A stretch of 10,531 bases of DNA from Thermoleophilaceae bacterium (lineage in GTDB: Bacteria > Actinomycetota > Thermoleophilia > Solirubrobacterales > Thermoleophilaceae). A program made the position numbers and the translations under genes. The stretch covers positions 1-10,531 of the forward strand of contig JACCSF010000383.1 of assembly GCA_013813135.1 (NCBI GenBank), given 5' to 3'. Below the pieces are notes generated by a model, which saw nothing but the letters and a program-made list of their open reading frames with translations, had not been told where the DNA came from and did no database searches. This document shows positions 5,747 through 10,531 of the stretch, piece after piece. Position 1 is the stretch's first letter. Every line of letters starts with the position of its first letter.

Positions 5747-8484
5747 TTGGCCTCGAGCCAGTTCTCGCCCACCCCCAAGTCCACCTCCAGCGGCGGATCC
5801 ATCTCGAAGGCCTCCGCCATCTCGCGCCGCACGATCTCCGAGGCCCGCCCGACCTCGTCCTCGGGCCCCTCGAAGAGCAGCTCGTCGTGGATCTGGAGCA
5901 CGAGCCGAGTGGTCAGCCCGGCGGTCCGCAGCTCGTCGCGCGCCCGCACCATCGCCACCTTGATGATGTCCGCGGCTGTCCCCTGGATGACCATGTTCAC
6001 CGCCAGGCGCTCGCCCAGGCTGCGCGTCTGGAACTGCCGCGAGCGCAGCTCGGGCACGCGCCTGATGCGCCCGAACAGGGTGGCCACGTGGCCCTCCTCG
6101 CGGGCACGCTCGATGGTGCCGTCGATGAACTCCTTGACCTTCGGGAAGCGCTCGAGGTAGGCGTCGATGAACTGCTGCGCCTCCTCCTTCTCGATCTGGA
6201 GGCGGTCGGCCAGCCCGAACGCGGACAGCCCGTAGACGATGCCGTAGTTGACCATCTTGGCCTTCGAGCGCGTGCCCGGGTCGGTGTTCCCGCCGAGGAT
6301 CGCCTCCGCCGTCGCGGTGTGCACGTCCTCGCCGCGCCGGAAAATGTCCTTGAGCACCGGCTCGTCCGCGATGTGGGCGAGCAGCCGCAGCTCCACCTGG
6401 GAGTAGTCCGCCGAAATCAGCCGATCGCCGGGCTCGGCCACGAAGCAGGCACGGATCTCGCGCCCCTGCTCGGTCCGGATCGGGATGTTCTGCAGGTTCG
6501 GGTTGATGCTCGACAGGCGCCCCGTGGTGGCCGCCGTCTGGTTGAAGGTCGTGTGCAGCCGGCCATCGGCCCCGATCAGCTCGGGGAAGGCGTCCAGGTA
6601 GGTGGACTTGAGCTTCGTCACCTCGCGCCACTCCTCGATCGCCGGGACGATCTCGTGCTCGTCGCGGATCGCCTGCAGGACGCGGGCATCGGTGGAGAAG
6701 CCGGTCTTGCCGCGGCGCTTGCGCGAGAGGCCAAGCTTCTCGAACAGAATCGGTGCGAGCTGCTGCGGCGAGCCGATCGTGAACTCCTCGCCGGCCAGCT
6801 CCCAGACGCGCCGCTCGAGCTGGACCGCACGCTCGTTGAAGCGCCGGCTGATCGAACGCAGGCGCTCGACATCGAGCTTGACGCCCGCCCTCTCCATCTC
6901 CACCAGCACGTCGACCAGTGGCAGCTCGATCTCGTGGAAGAGGCTGGTGAGGCCGTCTTCGGCGAGCCGGTCGCGCTGACGCTCGGCCAGCATTCGCGTG
7001 AGCACGGCGCGCTCGGCCACGCCATCGGCTCCCTCGATGCGCGCGCCGAGCCCGGCCTCGGTGGCCAGCTCGTCGAGCGGGTAGCCGCGCCGGGCTGGGT
7101 CGATCAGGTAGGCCGCGACCATCGTGTCGTGGGCGAGCGGCGGCGCGTCGGAGGGGGCGTCCGCCATCGCGATCGTCTTCCAGTCGTGCGCCACCACCGG
7201 GTGATCGCCGCGTGCCATCGCGAAGGCCGCCAGCGTCTCGGCCTCGGCGACCAGCACCTCGTCGCCCGCCCAGGCCGCCACCGTGAGCGGGCCGCGCGGT
7301 CCTCCGTCGAAGTCGAACGAGGCCTGCGCCGGCCCGCCGCCCGCAGGCGCCGGCGCCTCGGCTGCGGCGACGGGGACCTCCTGCTCGACCGCCTCGGCGG
7401 CGGCATCCTCCTCGGCGGCGAGCTCCTCCTCGAGCTCATCCGCGGGGGCCGGCGCCACGGCCTCGTCAGGGTCCTCACCGGGCCGCAGGGCCGCAATCGC
7501 GACCAGCTCCCCGTCGAGGGAGCCGATCTCGGCGAGCGGCACCTTGCGCGCGGCAACCTCGACCACCTCGTCCACGCGCTCGGCGGGGGCGGCGTCGTCC
7601 TCCCCGAGCGCCTCCTCGAGGCGCTCCAGCGGCGCGCGCAGCTCGAACTCGCGGAAGGTCTCGCGCAGGCGCGAGCGATCCGGCTCGCGGGCGATCACCT
7701 GGGCGAAGTCGACCTCCACGTCGACGTCCCGCACTGCCGTCGCGAGCTGCTTGGAGATGCGGGCGTTTTCGGCGTGCTCGGTGAGATTCTGCTTGCGCTT
7801 GGCCCCGGAGACCGACTCGATGTTGGACAGGACGCCCTCGAGGTCGCCCCACTCCTGCAGCAGCTGAGAAGCGGTCTTGTCTCCGATCCCCGGGACGCCG
7901 GGGATGTTGTCGGAGGTGTCGCCCTTGAGCCCGACGAAGTCGGGGATCAGCTCGGGCGGGATCCCGTAGCGGTCGAGCACGGCCTCGCGGTCGTAGATCT
8001 TCGTATCGGTGATGCCGCGGCCGGTGGCCATGATGCGCACGCCCGGCTCGATCAGCTGGAACAGGTCGCGGTCGCCGGTCACCACCATCACGTCGATGCC
8101 CTCCCCGCGCGCCTGGCCGGCCAGCGTGGCGATCACGTCGTCCGCCTCGTAGCCCGCCACCTTCACGTTCTCGTAGCCGAAGCTGTCGACCAGCGGATGC
8201 ATGTACGGCCACTGCTCCGAGAGCAGGCCGGGCCGCTCGTCGCGGTGGCCCTTGTACTCCCCGTAGATCTGCTCGCGGCCCGACATGCCCGCGTCCCACA
8301 CCACCAGCGTGGGCTTGACGCCGTACTCGGAGATGATCTTGACCAGCATCGAGGCGAAGCCGAAGATCGCGTTGGTGGGCTGCCCCTTGGAGGTGGCGAT
8401 CGACTCGGGCAGGGCGAAGAACGCGCGGTAGACGAGGCTGTTCCCGTCGATCAGGAACAGCTCACGGGGCGAATCGGCGGCCAC
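5743..8484 (-). CDS. polA: DNA polymerase I
   Basis: Gap-filling and Okazaki-fragment polymerase, 913 residues from the GTG at 8484 (E. coli has 928). The 5' nuclease domain (1 to about 290) has LIDGNSLVYRAFFALP (11-26), GYEADDVIATLA (111-122), VVTGDRDLFQL (134-144) and GLKGDTSDNIPGVPGIGDKT (185-204). The middle domain (about 320-510) sits where the 3'-5' exonuclease would be but lacks the DxE, NxxxF/YD and YxxxD carboxylates, so proofreading is probably absent; it also carries an Ala/Glu/Pro-rich insert (about 335-398). The polymerase domain is intact: motif A DYSQVELR (693-700), motif B R739/K743/Y747 and motif C QIHDE (864-868). Tyr747 takes the place of E. coli Phe762. GTG 8484 is chosen because it starts a few residues before LFLIDGNS; a GTG at 8544 would overlap the divergent gene. 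The stop overlaps the YdcZ-like gene. Confidence 0.97.
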   Translation of the reverse strand: MAADSPRELFLIDGNSLVYRAFFALPESIATSKGQPTNAIFGFASMLVKIISEYGVKPTLVVWDAGMSGREQIYGEYKGHRDERPGLLSEQWPYMHPLVDSFGYENVKVAGYEADDVIATLAGQARGEGIDVMVVTGDRDLFQLIEPGVRIMATGRGITDTKIYDREAVLDRYGIPPELIPDFVGLKGDTSDNIPGVPGIGDKTASQLLQEWGDLEGVLSNIESVSGAKRKQNLTEHAENARISKQLATAVRDVDVEVDFAQVIAREPDRSRLRETFREFELRAPLERLEEALGEDDAAPAERVDEVVEVAARKVPLAEIGSLDGELVAIAALRPGEDPDEAVAPAPADELEEELAAEEDAAAEAVEQEVPVAAAEAPAPAGGGPAQASFDFDGGPRGPLTVAAWAGDEVLVAEAETLAAFAMARGDHPVVAHDWKTIAMADAPSDAPPLAHDTMVAAYLIDPARRGYPLDELATEAGLGARIEGADGVAERAVLTRMLAERQRDRLAEDGLTSLFHEIELPLVDVLVEMERAGVKLDVERLRSISRRFNERAVQLERRVWELAGEEFTIGSPQQLAPILFEKLGLSRKRRGKTGFSTDARVLQAIRDEHEIVPAIEEWREVTKLKSTYLDAFPELIGADGRLHTTFNQTAATTGRLSSINPNLQNIPIRTEQGREIRACFVAEPGDRLISADYSQVELRLLAHIADEPVLKDIFRRGEDVHTATAEAILGGNTDPGTRSKAKMVNYGIVYGLSAFGLADRLQIEKEEAQQFIDAYLERFPKVKEFIDGTIERAREEGHVATLFGRIRRVPELRSRQFQTRSLGERLAVNMVIQGTAADIIKVAMVRARDELRTAGLTTRLVLQIHDELLFEGPEDEVGRASEIVRREMAEAFEMDPPLEVDLGVGENWLEAK
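7291..7482 (-). repeat. Low-complexity Ala/Glu/Pro-rich insert coding region within polA
   Basis: This stretch encodes about 64 residues dominated by Ala, Glu, Pro and Gly (for example ELEEELAAEEDAAAEA and VAAAEAPAPAGGG), placed between what would be the first two strands of the exonuclease-like domain. The DNA is correspondingly rich in short CTC/GGC/GCG runs. It is probably a disordered acidic linker; I see no repeat unit long enough to call a true tandem repeat. Confidence 0.6.
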
Positions 8485-8506
8485 GGGCCTAACGGTATCG
8501 ACGCCG

Positions 8507-8512
8507 TATGAT
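8507..8512 (+). promoter_or_regulatory. Possible -10 element for the malic enzyme
   Basis: TATGAT, one base from the TATAAT consensus, lies in the 41-base divergent gap. It would place transcription start only a few bases before the ATG at 8526, giving a nearly leaderless mRNA, in keeping with the lack of a ribosome site there. No recognisable -35 is found 16-18 bases upstream. The same bases hold an alternative ATG at 8508, so the two readings exclude each other. Confidence 0.22.
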
Positions 8513-8525
8513 CGCTTGCCCGGCC

Positions 8526-9983
8526 ATGGCCACGCCCTCCGCACAGTTCTCGCTGACCCTGCGAGTCGAGCTGCCGCAGAAACCGAGCGGCGTACTCGGC
8601 CGGGTCACCGCCGCCATCGCGCGTGCGGGCGGGGCGATCGTGGCGGTCGACACCGTCGAGGCCAAGGGCGACCACACGCTGCGCGAGATCACGGTCGAGT
8701 GCTCCAGCGTCGAGCACCGCGGCGAGGTGATCTCGGCGGTCCAGTCCGTGCGGCTCGCTCGCGTGGTCGAGATCACCGACCGCACGTTCGAGGTGCACCG
8801 GCGCGGCAAGATCCACGCCGGGCTCAACATGCCGCTCAAGTCGCGCGACGACCTCTCGATGGCCTATACCCCGGGCGTCGCGCGCGTGTGCACCGCGATC
8901 GCGGAGAACCGCCAGAAGGCGTTCAAGTACACGATCAAGGCGAACACGGTCGCCGTCGTGTCCGACGGCACCGCCGTGCTCGGCCTGGGCGACATCGGCC
9001 CCGAGGCCGCGATGCCGGTGATGGAGGGCAAGGCGATGCTCTTCAAGGAGTTCGCCGACGTCGACGCCTTCCCGATCTGCCTGAACACGAAGGACACCGA
9101 CGAGATCGTGGAGACGGTGATCCGCATCTCGCCCACGTTCGGCGGCATCAACCTCGAGGACATCTCGTCGCCGCGCTGCTTCGAGATCGAGCAGCGCCTC
9201 CAGCAGGCGCTCGACATCCCGGTCTTCCACGACGACCAGCACGGCACGGCCATCGTCACGCTCGCCGCGCTGATCAACGCCTGCCGCCTGACCAGCCGCC
9301 GCATGGAGGACCTCCAGGTGCTGATGGTCGGCGCCGGCGCGGCCGGCGTGGCGGTCGCGAAGATCCTGATGGACGCGGGTGTCACCTCGATCGTCGCCTG
9401 CGACCGCTTCGGCGCGATCCACACGGGTCGCGACGACTACGCGGCCGGCTCGATGAACGAGCCCAAGAGCTGGCTGGCGGAGAACACCAACGCCGGCCGC
9501 CGCGACGGCACCCCGCGCGAGGTGATCGAGGGCACCGACCTGTTCGTCGGGCTGTCGGGCCCGGGCATCATCACGGCCTCCGACCTCGAGAAGATGAACC
9601 CGGACCCGTTCGTGTTCGCCATGGCCAATCCGAACCCCGAGGTGCGCCCCGAGGAGGCCGCTCCATTCGTGCGGGTGATGGCCACGGGCCGCTCCGACTA
9701 CCCGAACCAGATCAACAACGTGCTCGCCTTCCCCGGCGTGTTCCGGGGCGCCCTCGACGCCCGCGCGACGGCCATCACCGAGGAGATGAAGCTCGCGGCC
9801 GCACGCGGGATCGCAAGCACGGTGCACGACGACGAGCTGGACGAGGACTACATCATCCCGAGCGTGTTCAACCGCGAGGTGGGCCGCGCGGTCGCCAGCG
9901 CCGTACGAGAGGTGGCGGAGCGCTCGAGCGACACCACCGGCGAGGTGGAACAGCCGACCGTGGAGCGCGCCGCGGTCAGCTGA
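8526..9983 (+). CDS. Malic enzyme with N-terminal ACT domain, probably NAD-dependent
   Basis: Oxidative decarboxylation of malate to pyruvate and CO2 with reduction of NAD(P), linking the TCA cycle to pyruvate. The 485-residue protein starts with an ACT domain (about 8-80: FSLTLRVELPQKPSGVLGRV), a ligand-binding regulatory module. The catalytic part shows YTPGVARVC (114-122, Tyr114), DIGPEAAMPVMEGKAMLFK (156-174, Lys169), metal ligands Glu211-Asp212 and Asp237 (FHDDQHGTA), the Rossmann motif GAGAAGVAVA (269-278) and PNQINNVLAFPGVFRG (393-408). No phosphotransacetylase-like tail as in MaeB is present. Asp293 after the second Rossmann strand fits NAD preference, but this is inference. The ATG at 8526 is preferred because the ACT domain begins right after it; the in-frame ATG at 8508 would add six residues, and neither has a clear ribosome site. 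It is divergent from polA and followed after 3 bases by the SDR gene. Confidence 0.94.
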   Translation: MATPSAQFSLTLRVELPQKPSGVLGRVTAAIARAGGAIVAVDTVEAKGDHTLREITVECSSVEHRGEVISAVQSVRLARVVEITDRTFEVHRRGKIHAGLNMPLKSRDDLSMAYTPGVARVCTAIAENRQKAFKYTIKANTVAVVSDGTAVLGLGDIGPEAAMPVMEGKAMLFKEFADVDAFPICLNTKDTDEIVETVIRISPTFGGINLEDISSPRCFEIEQRLQQALDIPVFHDDQHGTAIVTLAALINACRLTSRRMEDLQVLMVGAGAAGVAVAKILMDAGVTSIVACDRFGAIHTGRDDYAAGSMNEPKSWLAENTNAGRRDGTPREVIEGTDLFVGLSGPGIITASDLEKMNPDPFVFAMANPNPEVRPEEAAPFVRVMATGRSDYPNQINNVLAFPGVFRGALDARATAITEEMKLAAARGIASTVHDDELDEDYIIPSVFNREVGRAVASAVREVAERSSDTTGEVEQPTVERAAVS

Positions 9984-9986
9984 CCC

Positions 9987-10531
9987 ATGCGCGTAACAGT
10001 CACCGGAGCCACAGGAACCATCGGACGAGCGCTCGTCGGCCGCCTGCGCGAGCGGGGCGACGAGGTGACCGCGCTGTCGCGCCACGCCGCGCGGGCATCC
10101 ACGAGCCTGGGCGTCCCGGCGTGCGAGTGGAACGACCCCAAGGCCGACCAGCCGCCGGCTGAGGCGCTGCGCGGGCACGACGCGGTCGTGCACCTGCTCG
10201 GCGAGACGATCGCCCAGCGCTGGAACGACGAGGTCAAGCGCGAGCTGCGCGACTCCCGCGTGCTCACCACGCGCAACCTGGTCGCCACCCTGCGCGCGCT
10301 ACCCGACGCGGAGCGGCCGCGCGTACTGGTGTCGCAGTCGGCCACCGGCCTCTACGGACCGCGGGGCGACGAGCGGCTCGACGAGAGCGTCCCGGCGGGC
10401 GACGACTTCCTGGCCGGCCTCGTGACCGAATGGGAGGCCGAAGCCCGCGCGGCCGACGAGCTGGGCGTGCGCGTGGTCGTGACGCGCACCGGCGTGGTGC
10501 TCTCCGAGTCAGGCGGCGCGCTGGAGAAGAT
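9987..10531 (+). CDS. TIGR01777-family NAD-binding SDR/epimerase-like protein, 3' part missing
   Basis: First 181 residues of an atypical short-chain dehydrogenase/reductase of the TIGR01777 (YfcH-like) family; the frame is open at the window end, and a complete member has about 300 residues. The N-terminal Rossmann motif TGATGTIG (6-13) binds NAD(P). Family hallmarks are HLLGETIAQRWN (69-80), where LAGE-IA-RW is usual, SQSATGLYGPRGDERLDES (116-134) and TRTGVVLSESGGALEK (166-181). The catalytic Tyr-x3-Lys of classical SDRs is not obvious: the Tyr in GLYG is followed by a Gly-Pro-Arg-Gly stretch. Biochemical function is not established for the family. The ATG at 9987 lies 3 bases after the malic enzyme stop, so the two probably share a transcript; no strong ribosome site is seen, and coupling is likely. 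Confidence 0.92.
   Translation, partial: MRVTVTGATGTIGRALVGRLRERGDEVTALSRHAARASTSLGVPACEWNDPKADQPPAEALRGHDAVVHLLGETIAQRWNDEVKRELRDSRVLTTRNLVATLRALPDAERPRVLVSQSATGLYGPRGDERLDESVPAGDDFLAGLVTEWEAEARAADELGVRVVVTRTGVVLSESGGALEK

Noticed and set aside
5303..6631. A 442-residue open frame ending in the YdcZ-like transporter
   Set aside because: The part upstream of the ATG at 5746 lies inside polA in another frame and is Arg/Gly/Ala-rich; only the last 147 residues look like a protein.
5692..8511. A 939-residue open frame on the plus strand covering nearly all of polA
   Set aside because: It lies antisense to a firmly identified gene, has the His/Arg/Leu/Asp-rich composition typical of GC-rich mirror frames, and shows no recognisable domain.
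8451..10193. A 580-residue minus-strand open frame opposite the malic enzyme
   Set aside because: Antisense shadow of the malic enzyme codon bias; no domain is recognisable.

Overview
The window is high-GC bacterial DNA, densely packed, with short gene gaps and frequent GTG/TTG starts. Gene content fits an actinobacterium: an ACT-domain malic enzyme, a DNA polymerase I with a decayed proofreading domain and a Tyr in the O-helix, and a CO-dehydrogenase-like molybdenum hydroxylase beside a DUF1028 protein. A lineage near Thermoleophilia/Solirubrobacterales is my guess from gene content only. No tRNA, rRNA, CRISPR array, insertion sequence or prophage gene was seen. No stretch over 300 bases lacks a gene.

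Left to centre (1 to about 8484), everything is on the minus strand. In transcription order: polA; a YdcZ-type small DMT transporter overlapping its stop; a 75-residue two-helix membrane protein; a DUF1028 protein with a peptidoglycan-binding-like tail; an NTF2/SnoaL-like protein overlapping it; a broken cytochrome P450; the molybdopterin-binding large subunit of a xanthine dehydrogenase/CoxL-type hydroxylase; and the start of its FAD subunit (CoxM-type), which runs off the window at base 1. Three of the junctions are 4-base ATGA stop/start overlaps, which suggests translational coupling within polA-ydcZ, DUF1028-SnoaL and large-medium hydroxylase pairs. The iron-sulfur (CoxS-type) subunit is not in the window and would be expected beyond base 1.

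Right part (about 8526 to 10531) is on the plus strand, divergent from polA: an ACT-domain malic enzyme, then after 3 bases a TIGR01777-family NAD-binding SDR protein cut by the window end.

Functionally the window joins housekeeping genes (polA, malic enzyme) to an accessory oxidative cluster (hydroxylase, P450 remnant, SnoaL-like, DUF1028) whose substrate cannot be read from sequence. I did not find a convincing new biological system. The most distinctive points are the internally deleted P450, the non-CODH active-site loop of the CoxL homologue, a near-palindrome just upstream of that gene, and the natural Tyr in the polymerase O-helix.
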